5,817 nt of DNA from Syntrophaceae bacterium UBA2192. Its GTDB lineage: Bacteria > Desulfobacterota > Syntrophia > Syntrophales > UBA2192. A program made the position numbers and the translations under genes. The notes under the pieces are model-generated. The model was not told the origin of the DNA and searched no databases. It saw only the letters and a program-made list of their open reading frames with translations. Of the stretch, positions 1-5,817 are shown in pieces. Where the stretch lies: positions 828 through 6,644 of the forward strand of contig DCVI01000067.1 in the NCBI GenBank assembly GCA_002327315.1, in the 5' to 3' direction. The number at the start of each line of letters is the position of its first letter. The first letter of the stretch is position 1.

Positions 1-547
1 CCTGCAACGACCCGGGCGGTTCGTCTGCCCCGTCGATCGAAATCACCCATTCGCATGAAACCTGTCCGCGGGCTCCGGCCGGATCGACTTCGGGGGGCGC
101 AAAGATCTTGTGGATGGTCGCATCCCGGTTGACCTGCTTGCAGAAGCTCCCGAGACAGACCATCGTCGCCTCCGCACACGCGTAGTGATCCATCCCCCGC
201 TTCGTGGCCGCTCTCTGCGTCGAACACGCCATGATCCGCATCCGGCAACGCTTTTCCGAAAGCCTTTCGATCTCGAAACGCTCAAAAACGCCCCATTGCG
301 AACAGCGAAGAAGTTCGATCATGCCGTCGATGCCATCACCCTGAACACCCAATACCCTGGCGAGCCCCCTGGCCTGGTCCGAACACAGCTCTTCCATGAT
401 TTTCATGTACCCTTCGCTTCCCAGCACCTCGGGATGCGTCGCCCGGATCAGATTCTCGAACTTGAACCAGCCCGCGTTGATGACGACCAGGTGCTTGAGC
501 AGGAGGTCGTGAACCGTTTGTTTGCCGTACTTCTCCACGTCCAACAT
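1..547 (-). CDS. DUF6125 / ATC-hydrolase-like Cys-rich protein, 3' end off window
   Basis: 182 codons are visible from an ATG at 547 (reading left) with no stop, so the C-terminus lies beyond the left edge. The start is preceded by AGGG at 553-556, five bases upstream. The protein has a helical N-terminal half (INAGWFKFENLI, residues 23-34; MEELCSDQARGLARVLG, 51-67), then a Cys-containing half with C101, C108, C124, C131, C136 and C165. The order 'C..R.A..+G..-C-G..F-(A)PP-CEW' matches my recollection of DUF6125 proteins, distant relatives of L-2-amino-thiazoline-4-carboxylate hydrolases. No reaction is established for that family. The conserved Cys residues suggest metal or thiol chemistry, but this is inference. 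There is no signal peptide or membrane segment, so it is cytoplasmic. It sits 93 bp behind the sigma-54 activator on the same strand and is probably co-transcribed with it, which suggests a link to the same pathway or signal. Family assignment is moderately sure; function unknown. Confidence 0.62.
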   Translation of the reverse strand, partial: MLDVEKYGKQTVHDLLLKHLVVINAGWFKFENLIRATHPEVLGSEGYMKIMEELCSDQARGLARVLGVQGDGIDGMIELLRCSQWGVFERFEIERLSEKRCRMRIMACSTQRAATKRGMDHYACAEATMVCLGSFCKQVNRDATIHKIFAPPEVDPAGARGQVSCEWVISIDGADEPPGSLQ

Positions 548-640
548 GCTATCCCTTTTCCCCCATGTAAAATGGTATGCGAATCCGCTCCGGACCGCCC
601 CTCGGACGCCCTTCCGTTTCCGTTTGCGTGCAGATCACGG

Positions 641-2212
641 TCAATCGCCGGGCGCCCCGCGATGAGACTTCCTCCCGTAAGGGATCCCCAGCTTGCGCAT
701 CCGGTTCCGCAGGGTATTCGGCTTGATCCCGAGGCGTTCCGCAGCGCCGCCGGGTCCCTGGACCCTTCCCCCGGTCCTGTCAAGCATCTCCTGAATATGC
801 TGCCGCATCGCGTCATCCAGATGACACGGAGCCCCTTTCGGTCCACTCGGGAATTCCCTTTCCGCCGGTCTCGCCGACGGCGGACCCATCGGGAACTCTT
901 CGAAGGTGAGCGGCCTGTACGTGTGCCCGGTGCGCATTCTGATCAGCGCCCTCTCCACGATATTTTCCAGTTCCCGGACGTTGCCGGGCCAGTCGTAGGC
1001 CATGAGTTTCTCCATCGCTCCCGGCGCGAGGACCGGATCGACGGCAAGGTTCAATTCCCGGGATTTCTTCATGATAAAATGCAGGACCAGGCGCGGGATA
1101 TCGGATTTCCGTTCCCTGAGCGGCGGAATCCGGATGGGGAACACGTTGAGCCGGAACCAGAGGTCCTCCCTGAAACGATTCGTGCTGATCAGATCTTCCA
1201 GTTTTCGGTTGGTGGCGGCAATGACCCGGACGTCCACCTTGATCGGGTTTGTCCCCCCCACCCGCTCGATCTCCCGTTCCTGAAGCACCCGCAAGAGCCT
1301 CACCTGCGCCGGGGCAGGGAGATCTCCGACCTCGTCGAGAAAGATCGTGCCCTTATGCGCCCGCTCGAAACGCCCGAGTTTCTGGGAGATGGCGCCGGTA
1401 AAGGCGCCTTTCTCATGACCGAACAGCTCGCTGTCGATCAGTCCTTCAGGGATCGCGCCACAGTTGATCTTGACAAGGGGCCCCTCCTTGCGCGGCGATG
1501 CGTAGTGGATCGCATTGGCGATGATCTCCTTGCCGACGCCGGTCTCTCCCAGCAGGAGCACCTGGCTGTTGAGCGGCGCCACCTGCTCGACCGCCTCCAT
1601 GACGTTCTTCAGTCCGTTCCCGGCGCCGATGATCTCGCCGGAAGACGCCTGCTGCAGCTCCTGGCGCAGGTAGCGGTTGTCGTCGGCCAGCAGCTGCTTG
1701 ATGTTGACGATCTCTCGGTACTGGAGGCAGTTGGCCATGGCGATGGAAAAGGGATTGTGAAGCTGGGCGATCAGGTTTGCATGCTTTTCGGTGTAGCGAT
1801 TGCGGCCCTTGCAGAAGAAATCGATCTGCCCCAGCCGGGTCCCCTTGAAATTCACGAAGAGCACCAGACTCGACTTGTCGACACAACCGAGGGTCTGCCA
1901 GATCTTGAGCGGCACGGGGTCTTCTTCCGGGTTGTTGTAGATGACCACCGTGTTCTTGGTGTTCTTGAACGACTGATGTCCTTCGACGGAGATCGGGATG
2001 GCGTGATGCGAAACGTCCAGGGGGATGTTCGAAGCCGTGGCCAGCAGGAGCAGCGACCGGTTCTTCTCGTCGTAATAGTGCACCGAGATCCCGTCCAGCG
2101 GAAGATACGCCTGGAGGTATTCGAGACAGTCCTTCGCCGCCACATCGATCTCCAGGCTGCCGCAGATGCGCAGCGTGGCCTCGTGAAAGAAATCGATCAA
2201 ATCGGCAGGCAT
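641..2212 (-). CDS. Sigma-54-dependent transcriptional activator (GAF, AAA+, Fis-type HTH)
   Basis: 523 aa with the three-part layout of sigma-54 enhancer-binding proteins. Residues about 5-170 form a GAF-like sensor domain with no receiver Asp motif, so it probably responds to a small ligand rather than a histidine kinase. A short coiled linker (168-190) follows. The AAA+ domain (about 192-425) has Walker A GETGVGKE (222-229), the sigma-54-contacting GAFTGA loop intact (269-274), Walker B GTIFLDE (288-294), sensor I around 330-336, Arg-finger candidates R348 and R354 in FREDLWFRL, and WPGNVREL (408-415). A Pro-rich linker leads to a C-terminal Fis-type helix-turn-helix (about 478-512). All ATPase motifs are intact, so it should be active. 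ATG 2212 is chosen because a TGA lies in frame seven codons upstream with no other start between; the ribosome site is weak (GGGG runs only). It is divergent from a gene with a clear sigma-54 promoter, its most likely target. Confidence 0.95.
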   Translation of the reverse strand: MPADLIDFFHEATLRICGSLEIDVAAKDCLEYLQAYLPLDGISVHYYDEKNRSLLLLATASNIPLDVSHHAIPISVEGHQSFKNTKNTVVIYNNPEEDPVPLKIWQTLGCVDKSSLVLFVNFKGTRLGQIDFFCKGRNRYTEKHANLIAQLHNPFSIAMANCLQYREIVNIKQLLADDNRYLRQELQQASSGEIIGAGNGLKNVMEAVEQVAPLNSQVLLLGETGVGKEIIANAIHYASPRKEGPLVKINCGAIPEGLIDSELFGHEKGAFTGAISQKLGRFERAHKGTIFLDEVGDLPAPAQVRLLRVLQEREIERVGGTNPIKVDVRVIAATNRKLEDLISTNRFREDLWFRLNVFPIRIPPLRERKSDIPRLVLHFIMKKSRELNLAVDPVLAPGAMEKLMAYDWPGNVRELENIVERALIRMRTGHTYRPLTFEEFPMGPPSARPAEREFPSGPKGAPCHLDDAMRQHIQEMLDRTGGRVQGPGGAAERLGIKPNTLRNRMRKLGIPYGRKSHRGAPGD

Positions 2213-2252
2213 GGTTGAAACCCCGTCCCCGGATCACGATGCATTCATATTT

Positions 2253-2268
2253 TGGCAGTTAACTACCA
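2253..2268. promoter_or_regulatory. Palindromic candidate upstream activator site
   Basis: TGGCAGTTAACTACCA is a 16-bp inverted repeat in which 7 of 8 base pairs match (only the C/A pair at positions 4 and 13 fails). It lies 84 bp before the -24 element of the rightward sigma-54 promoter, about 110-125 bp before the expected transcript start. That is the usual range for enhancer-binding protein sites. It is also 41 bp upstream of the activator start, so binding could repress the activator's own transcription. I found no convincing second copy in the intergenic region. Binding by the neighbouring activator is inferred. Confidence 0.5.
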
Positions 2269-2290
2269 TATAATTCACTTTTGCGACAGT

Positions 2291-2319
2291 ATTTTATATC
2301 CCGCCACCGGCCCTGGCAT
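2291..2319 (-). promoter_or_regulatory. Possible sigma-70 promoter for the activator gene
   Basis: Read on the minus strand, ATGCCA (2319-2314, 4 of 6 to the -35 consensus) and TAAAAT (2296-2291, 5 of 6 to the -10 consensus) are separated by 17 bases. Transcription would start near 2284, giving a leader of roughly 70 bases before ATG 2212. The palindrome at 2253-2268 would then lie just downstream of the start, a typical place for autorepression. The match is modest and the region is AT-rich, so chance is possible. Confidence 0.3.
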
Positions 2320-2352
2320 CTTATCTGACTGAAAAAACACATTATTTGTTCA

Positions 2353-2369
2353 TGGCACGGTTTAAGCTT
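2353..2369 (+). promoter_or_regulatory. Sigma-54 (-24/-12) promoter of the flavoprotein-cytochrome operon
   Basis: TGGCACGGTTTAAGCTT matches the -24 block TGGCACG perfectly. It has the essential GC of the -12 block at 2366-2367, at exactly the right distance from the GG at 2354-2355. Only the two T bases before that GC differ (AA). The start of transcription is expected near 2378-2380, leaving a leader of about 70 bases before ATG 2450. The divergent gene encodes a sigma-54 activator and a palindromic site lies upstream, so the three parts form a consistent switch. Confidence 0.82.
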
Positions 2370-2434
2370 CCCTTTAATAACGAAAGGAGCCTTTTGGAGT
2401 GCGTATCAATCAAACCAACCCTGATGCAAAAGCG

Positions 2435-2442
2435 AAGGAGGA
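2435..2442 (+). promoter_or_regulatory. Strong ribosome binding site of the flavoprotein gene
   Basis: AAGGAGGA is a near-perfect Shine-Dalgarno sequence seven bases before ATG 2450. It fixes that start, which is also the one that gives a complete Tat signal peptide. Confidence 0.85.
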
Positions 2443-2449
2443 TCATTGA

Positions 2450-4285
2450 ATGAAAAAAGAAAATGACACCAAGAGCGGAATGGACAGGCGCGACTTCCTG
2501 AAAACGGGAGCCGTAACGATCGGCGCGGGCGCCGTTGCGGCAAGCGGCGTCCTCGGGGCCGTCGTCAAAGAGGCCGACGCCGCCGAGAAGAAGGCGTCCA
2601 CCCCCTGGAAGAACTGCGAAGTCAACCTGAAGAACGTCAACCCGATCAAACCTATTTCCGAACCCCGAAAGTACGATTACCAAACCGACGTCCTGGTGAT
2701 CGGTTTCGGCGTCGGCGGCACCATGGCGGCGCTCAGCGCGGTTAAGCAGGGCGCAAAAGTTGTTGTCTTCGAGAAGCTGACGCGGGACAAATGGGACGAG
2801 CATTGCGGCGTTCAGGTCCTCGGCGGACTCGGCGGCGAGGAATGGGGGAAGATCACCAAAAGAGGGTGGGACCCGGCGAAAGATGTGGACGCGGCCGCTT
2901 ATGAGATCTGGGCGGCACAGGATTATCAGGCCGACTACCGTCTGATCAAGAAGCAGGTCGAAGAATGGCCCACCCCCATCGAGATGCTGCGGTCGATCGG
3001 ATGCAAGTTCTTCCCCGTGGACCTGGGAGACTCTTTTGTCGGCAGAATGAAGATCAACTACCCGGCCATCCGCTACACCAACGTGGGCAACGAACTGCAG
3101 GACTTCACCCCCATGGACCCCTGGATCAACAAGTATCACGTCTGTGAAGTGACCATCGAGCGTTTCCTGAAAAACAGCGGCAAGGCAGAGCTGATCTACG
3201 GGGCCGACAAAACCCGTTTGATCACGAATGCCGCGGGCCGCGTAGTCGGCGCGCGGGCCACCGTCAAAGGCAAGGACGTGTTCGTGAAGGCCAAGTCCAC
3301 CGTCATCGCGACCGGCGGTTACGGCGCCAACTACGACATGGTCAAATACTACGGCTGGATCGACGTCACCTGCGGGTGCCACGTGGGCGCCGAGTCGAAT
3401 GACGGTCACGGCATCAGAATGGGACAGGGCCTGGGCGCAGACCTGAGCTGCATGCCGTCGGGCGCAGTGGCGGACGGCGGTCCGGACACCCTGGCGGCCG
3501 GCCAGCCCTGGACGTTCAGAAACAATTTCTTCTACAAGGACAAGACCGTCTCCGGCTACGCCGAGGCGGGCATTCAGCTCGGAAGGCAGCCTTCCTTGCG
3601 GGTGAACGAGGCGGGTTTGAGGTTCATGGACGAAAATGAGACCTGGAAGGCCAAAAACCTCTGTGCCTCCGAGCAGCCGAACAAGAACTACTTCACGATT
3701 TACGATGCCGATATCGAAGGCTTCATCAATTTCACCAAGAAGTCCCGCTACGGCATGTGCGAGAACATGATCACGCCGGACTTCAGGATCTTCTACGAGG
3801 ACGAGGACATCCGGCCTCTCTGGAAGTGGCAGGACAGCCTGCAGTGGTGCAAGAAGAACCTGAAAAACATCTACGAGGCGAACAGCCTTGAGGAGCTGGC
3901 CAGAAAGGCGGGCATCAATCCGAAGGCATTCGTGGCGCAGGTCAAGCGCTACAACGAGTACTGCCATGCCGGCGTGGACAAGGAATTCGACAAGCACAAG
4001 TCCTTCCTTTATCCGATCGAGAAGCCGCCGTTCCTCGCGGTCAAGAACAAGCCGTCGTTCCTCTGGTCGACAACGAGCGGCCTGAGAGTCAACCCGCAGT
4101 GGCAGGTCATCAAGGCCAACGGCGACGCCATCCCGGGTCTGTACGGCGGCTCCGGCGACGTGGGCGGATTCTGCAAGCCTTACGGCTACGGGAACGACAA
4201 CGAGTTCCAGCCCGCGGCAAGTGCAGCGATCAGCGGAAGCATCGGAGGGCGGAACGCGGCGCTTGAGGCACTCGGCAAGGCCTAA
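2450..4285 (+). CDS. Tat-exported FAD-dependent oxidoreductase, fumarate reductase / flavocytochrome c fold (FAD_binding_2)
   Basis: 611 aa. The N-terminus is a Tat signal (twin arginine RRDFLK at 13-18, hydrophobic stretch 19-40, likely cleavage after ADA at 44), so the protein is folded with FAD in the cytoplasm and exported to the periplasm. Dinucleotide-binding GFGVGG (85-90) ends in E108 (VVVFEK), which should hold the FAD ribose. ATGGY (287-291), DGHGIRMGQGLGA (318-330), RFMDE (391-395) and PGLYGGSGDVGG (562-573) are the family's further FAD and substrate-domain motifs. There is no haem or FMN-binding domain, so it needs an outside electron partner, presumably the cytochrome encoded next. 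Aligned by eye with Shewanella flavocytochrome c3 from memory, the positions of H365, R402, H504 and R544 hold M335, W399, W539 and about Y580. It is therefore unlikely to reduce fumarate. Substrate and direction (reductase or dehydrogenase) are unknown; a respiratory reductase is my preferred reading. Confidence 0.9.
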   Translation: MKKENDTKSGMDRRDFLKTGAVTIGAGAVAASGVLGAVVKEADAAEKKASTPWKNCEVNLKNVNPIKPISEPRKYDYQTDVLVIGFGVGGTMAALSAVKQGAKVVVFEKLTRDKWDEHCGVQVLGGLGGEEWGKITKRGWDPAKDVDAAAYEIWAAQDYQADYRLIKKQVEEWPTPIEMLRSIGCKFFPVDLGDSFVGRMKINYPAIRYTNVGNELQDFTPMDPWINKYHVCEVTIERFLKNSGKAELIYGADKTRLITNAAGRVVGARATVKGKDVFVKAKSTVIATGGYGANYDMVKYYGWIDVTCGCHVGAESNDGHGIRMGQGLGADLSCMPSGAVADGGPDTLAAGQPWTFRNNFFYKDKTVSGYAEAGIQLGRQPSLRVNEAGLRFMDENETWKAKNLCASEQPNKNYFTIYDADIEGFINFTKKSRYGMCENMITPDFRIFYEDEDIRPLWKWQDSLQWCKKNLKNIYEANSLEELARKAGINPKAFVAQVKRYNEYCHAGVDKEFDKHKSFLYPIEKPPFLAVKNKPSFLWSTTSGLRVNPQWQVIKANGDAIPGLYGGSGDVGGFCKPYGYGNDNEFQPAASAAISGSIGGRNAALEALGKA

Positions 4286-4336
4286 CCCAACCGACCGCAT
4301 CCTGTGCAGTGTGCGGGGAAGAATGTAAGTTCCAAC

Positions 4337-4380
4337 GGGCATCCGGAGTCGAGCGAAATCGAACACGGCTCCGGGTGCCC
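4337..4380 (+). other. Long intercistronic hairpin between flavoprotein and cytochrome genes
   Basis: GGGCATCCGGAG (4337-4348) pairs with CTCCGGGTGCCC (4369-4380) over 12 base pairs, with one G-U wobble in RNA. The 20-base loop can itself fold through TCGA at 4349-4352 and 4359-4362. No T-run follows, so it is not a standard terminator. It most likely acts as an RNA processing or stability element, or as an attenuator that sets the ratio of flavoprotein to cytochrome; this role is inferred. Confidence 0.6.
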
Positions 4381-4417
4381 CTGGGACACCCCCTGCAGGG
4401 CGCGGGTTCAAGGTGAT

Positions 4418-4423
4418 GGAGGA
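4418..4423 (+). promoter_or_regulatory. Ribosome binding site deciding the cytochrome start
   Basis: GGAGGA lies six bases before ATG 4430 and favours that start over an in-frame GTG at 4304. The GTG has no such site, would place 42 unlikely residues before the signal peptide, and overlaps the hairpin. Confidence 0.8.
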
Positions 4424-4429
4424 AAAGCG

Positions 4430-5029
4430 ATGTTCATGAAAAAAAGGACTTCCGCCTTGTTGTTCAGTGTTTTGGCGCTCCTCGCATTCACGCTGCCGCT
4501 CGCGGACTACGGCATCAGTGGCGCGGCATCGAAACAGCCGGATAAAGCGAAGAATGGCGCTGCGGCCCCAGCCGTTACCGGGCCTTTTTCGAAAGATGCC
4601 GACTGCGCCGTCTGTCACGCGCCCTATGCTGAATCCATGAAAAACGACAAGATGCTGATGAGCAAGCATGCGGCCGTAACCCCGAAGTGCTCCTCATGCC
4701 ACAAGGAAGCCGACATGGCGACCGCGCATGCAAAGGTGACCAAGGCGCCGGGGAAGTTTTTCAGGCAGCGGAAGTACCCGAACGAGATGTGCCAAGGGTG
4801 TCATGGGTCCTACGACCGCCTGGCCGATAAAACCAAGGACAGTTCTGCATTCAAAACGACTCACAATGAGTTGATCAATCCCCACAAGCCCACGCATGGG
4901 CAGGTCGAATGCTTCAATTGCCACAAGATGCATAAGGACAAGCCGCCGATCGAGTACTGCTACGGCTGCCATCACCCGAGGCAAATCAGCAATTGCAAGG
5001 ACTGCCATGCCCCACAAAAAGATTCGTAG
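4430..5029 (+). CDS. Periplasmic hexahaem c-type cytochrome (flavocytochrome c3 / cytochrome c3-like)
   Basis: 199 aa. A Sec signal peptide (MKKR at 3-6, hydrophobic core about 9-24, cleavage probably near residue 32) exports it to the periplasm. Six CXXCH haem c motifs start at C59, C87, C121, C161, C177 and C189. Free histidines H80, H100, H145, H152, H156, H168 and H182 are enough for bis-His ligation of all six. The stretch from CQGCHG (121-126) through NPHKPTH (150-156), ECFNCH (160-165) and YCYGCH (176-181) resembles the haem domain of Shewanella flavocytochrome c3 as I recall it. That domain has four haems, so this one carries two extra. Position directly after a haem-less periplasmic flavoprotein suggests it passes electrons to or from the FAD, linked to the quinone pool by a membrane cytochrome not seen here. 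No stop or frameshift interrupts it. Confidence 0.92.
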   Translation: MFMKKRTSALLFSVLALLAFTLPLADYGISGAASKQPDKAKNGAAAPAVTGPFSKDADCAVCHAPYAESMKNDKMLMSKHAAVTPKCSSCHKEADMATAHAKVTKAPGKFFRQRKYPNEMCQGCHGSYDRLADKTKDSSAFKTTHNELINPHKPTHGQVECFNCHKMHKDKPPIEYCYGCHHPRQISNCKDCHAPQKDS

Positions 5030-5048
5030 ATCGAAATCGGTCAGGAGA

Positions 5049-5549
5049 TCAAGACAGCCGAGTTCGTCTTTCCATAATCTGAGTGTCGTAAATTTTTTCC
5101 GACATCCAGTGAATGATATCATTCAAACAAAGTCTGTGTCTCCAAGCCAGAGGAATCCCATTCTCCCCATAATACGCCCCGGCGAGTTGGCCGTAAATCG
5201 CCCCGGTGGTGTCGGCATCATCACCGAGGTTCACGGCCATCAGACATCCATCTTCAAAGGAATTGCTGTTGTGAAAGGCCCACAGGGCGGCTTCCAGGGA
5301 TTGGACGACATAGCCCGTGCCCCGGATTTCCGGGGGCTGCTTGTGTCGGAATGAGCCTGCCGCAATCTCGGCGATTTCATCCACTAGGGGGCGTTCTTGC
5401 CAGTAGCCCACGACGGGACTGTAATGGTTGGCCAGGAGTCTTTCTTTATTTACTCCACTCAAAGCCCCGACAATCAGCGCCCCGAAATAGCGACAGGCAT
5501 CCACAGCGGGGGTCATCACCGACCGCTCGCTAACGTCCACGAATTGCAT
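5049..5549 (-). pseudogene. ADP-ribosylglycohydrolase (DraG/ARH family), C-terminal half only
   Basis: 166 codons from ATG 5549, of which about residues 14-166 look like the C-terminal half of an ADP-ribosylglycohydrolase. These enzymes, usually around 300 aa, remove ADP-ribose from proteins or small molecules using a two-metal site. Visible here are VDACRYFGALIVGAL (16-30), PPEIRGTGYVVQSLEAALWAF (72-92) and NLGDDADTTGAIYGQLAGAYYG (107-128), where D111, D113 and T114 should bind metal. The N-terminal metal motifs (GDxxG and DDT type) are absent, and none can be read upstream in any frame. Family similarity stops abruptly near 5507, so this is a remnant cut by deletion or insertion, not a simple frameshift. 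ATG 5549 lies in unrelated sequence and has no good ribosome site. It converges on the cytochrome gene, leaving just 19 bp. Probably inactive. Confidence 0.75.
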
Positions 5550-5817
5550 ATGGCTTCTTCAATGAATCCGAGGAGTTTATTGTAGTCAGCGTTTTGGGGA
5601 AATGCGTTTGCGTAGAAGCTTTCAAACAGAACTGCTCAAGTGCGATTTTAAAAAAATATGACATGCTCGAAAACTTGTCTCCACTTACAAATGCGTGGCC
5701 GAATTCATCCATCAATACTGAGCATTACGGATCGTAAGAGAGTAACGAAAAGCCATACCGGAGCCGGCCAAGGGCCAGCCATCAGCTTGAGCCGTTCTGT
5801 CGTTCTTACCTACAAAA
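5508..5817 (-). other. No intact gene; broken coding-like sequence, possible repeat or element edge
   Basis: This stretch upstream of the glycohydrolase remnant has no convincing complete gene. On the minus strand it shows three open pieces in different frames: 5816-5715 (open from the right edge, ending in AFRYSLTIRNAQY and a TGA), 5715-5530 (DEFGHAFVSGDKFSSMSYFF, then IALEQF), and 5635-5519 (FESFYANAFPQNADYNKL, then LLGFIEEAICNSW, ending in two stops). The second and third read like one protein split by a frameshift near 5625. It is more AT-rich than the left part of the window, with a seven-T run on the minus strand near 5650. GGCUGGCC-CUU-GGCCGGCU in the minus-strand RNA (5762-5780) can form an 8-bp hairpin with two wobbles. 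I do not recognise the sequence. Confidence 0.35.

Noticed and set aside
548..640. Promoter for the DUF6125-like gene in the 93-bp gap
   Set aside because: TTGACC overlaps the activator stop codon, but the bases 17 further on (GGAAAC) do not resemble a -10 element. No sigma-54 pattern is present either.
110..2218. A 702-codon open frame on the plus strand
   Set aside because: It is antisense to the sigma-54 activator and the DUF6125-like gene, both of which have clear family motifs. Its translation is Arg/Pro/Asp/His-rich without domains.
3371..3382. CGCH (residues 308-311) in the flavoprotein as a haem site
   Set aside because: It is CXCH, one residue short of the CXXCH needed, and lies inside the flavin domain.
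4337..4380. Hairpin as a Rho-independent terminator
   Set aside because: The bases after the stem are ctgggacacc with no T-run, and the cytochrome gene downstream has no promoter of its own that I could find.
4304..4429. GTG 4304 as the cytochrome start (241 aa)
   Set aside because: It has no ribosome site, covers the hairpin and adds residues before a good Sec signal. ATG 4430 has GGAGGA at ideal spacing.
2342..4669. A 775-codon open frame on the minus strand
   Set aside because: It is antisense to the flavoprotein gene, low-complexity in composition and lacks any motif; a typical shadow in GC-rich coding DNA.
5762..5780. GC-rich hairpin near the right edge as a terminator
   Set aside because: On either strand no T-run follows, and two of its eight pairs are wobbles or mismatches.
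1..5817. CRISPR array, tRNA, rRNA, insertion sequence ends
   Set aside because: No regularly spaced repeats, cloverleaf, rRNA-like stretch or transposase coding was seen.

Overview
The window reads as accessory metabolism of an anaerobic bacterium, most likely a Desulfobacterota (deltaproteobacterial) member. The reasons are a GC-rich genome, a periplasmic multihaem c-type cytochrome of the flavocytochrome c3 kind, a Tat-exported flavoprotein without its own haem domain, and a sigma-54 activator beside them. The taxon is inferred from gene style only.

Layout, left to right. A 3'-truncated minus-strand gene for a Cys-rich DUF6125 / ATC-hydrolase-like protein (1-547) runs off the left edge. 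It lies 93 bp downstream of a minus-strand gene for a GAF-AAA+-Fis sigma-54 activator (641-2212). A 237-bp divergent control region (2213-2449) follows. It holds a near-perfect 16-bp palindrome (2253-2268), a possible sigma-70 promoter for the activator, and a strong -24/-12 sigma-54 promoter (2353-2369) facing right. That promoter drives a 611-aa Tat-secreted FAD oxidoreductase of the fumarate reductase/flavocytochrome c fold (2450-4285). After a 144-bp gap with a long hairpin comes a 199-aa secreted hexahaem cytochrome (4430-5029). The flavoprotein and cytochrome together look like a two-gene version of a soluble periplasmic flavocytochrome c.

Convergent to the cytochrome, only 19 bp away, is the C-terminal half of an ADP-ribosylglycohydrolase (5049-5549, minus), which has lost its N-terminal half. 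The last 270 bases hold no intact gene. They contain short minus-strand coding-like pieces in three frames, which may be the edge of a repeated or decayed element.

Working model: a small molecule sensed by the GAF domain switches on the sigma-54 activator. The activator binds the palindrome and turns on a periplasmic redox pair that passes electrons between haems and an unknown organic substrate. By comparison with my recollection of Shewanella flavocytochrome c3, the flavoprotein lacks all four signature residues for fumarate reduction, so its substrate is probably not fumarate. This is the most interesting unknown in the window.
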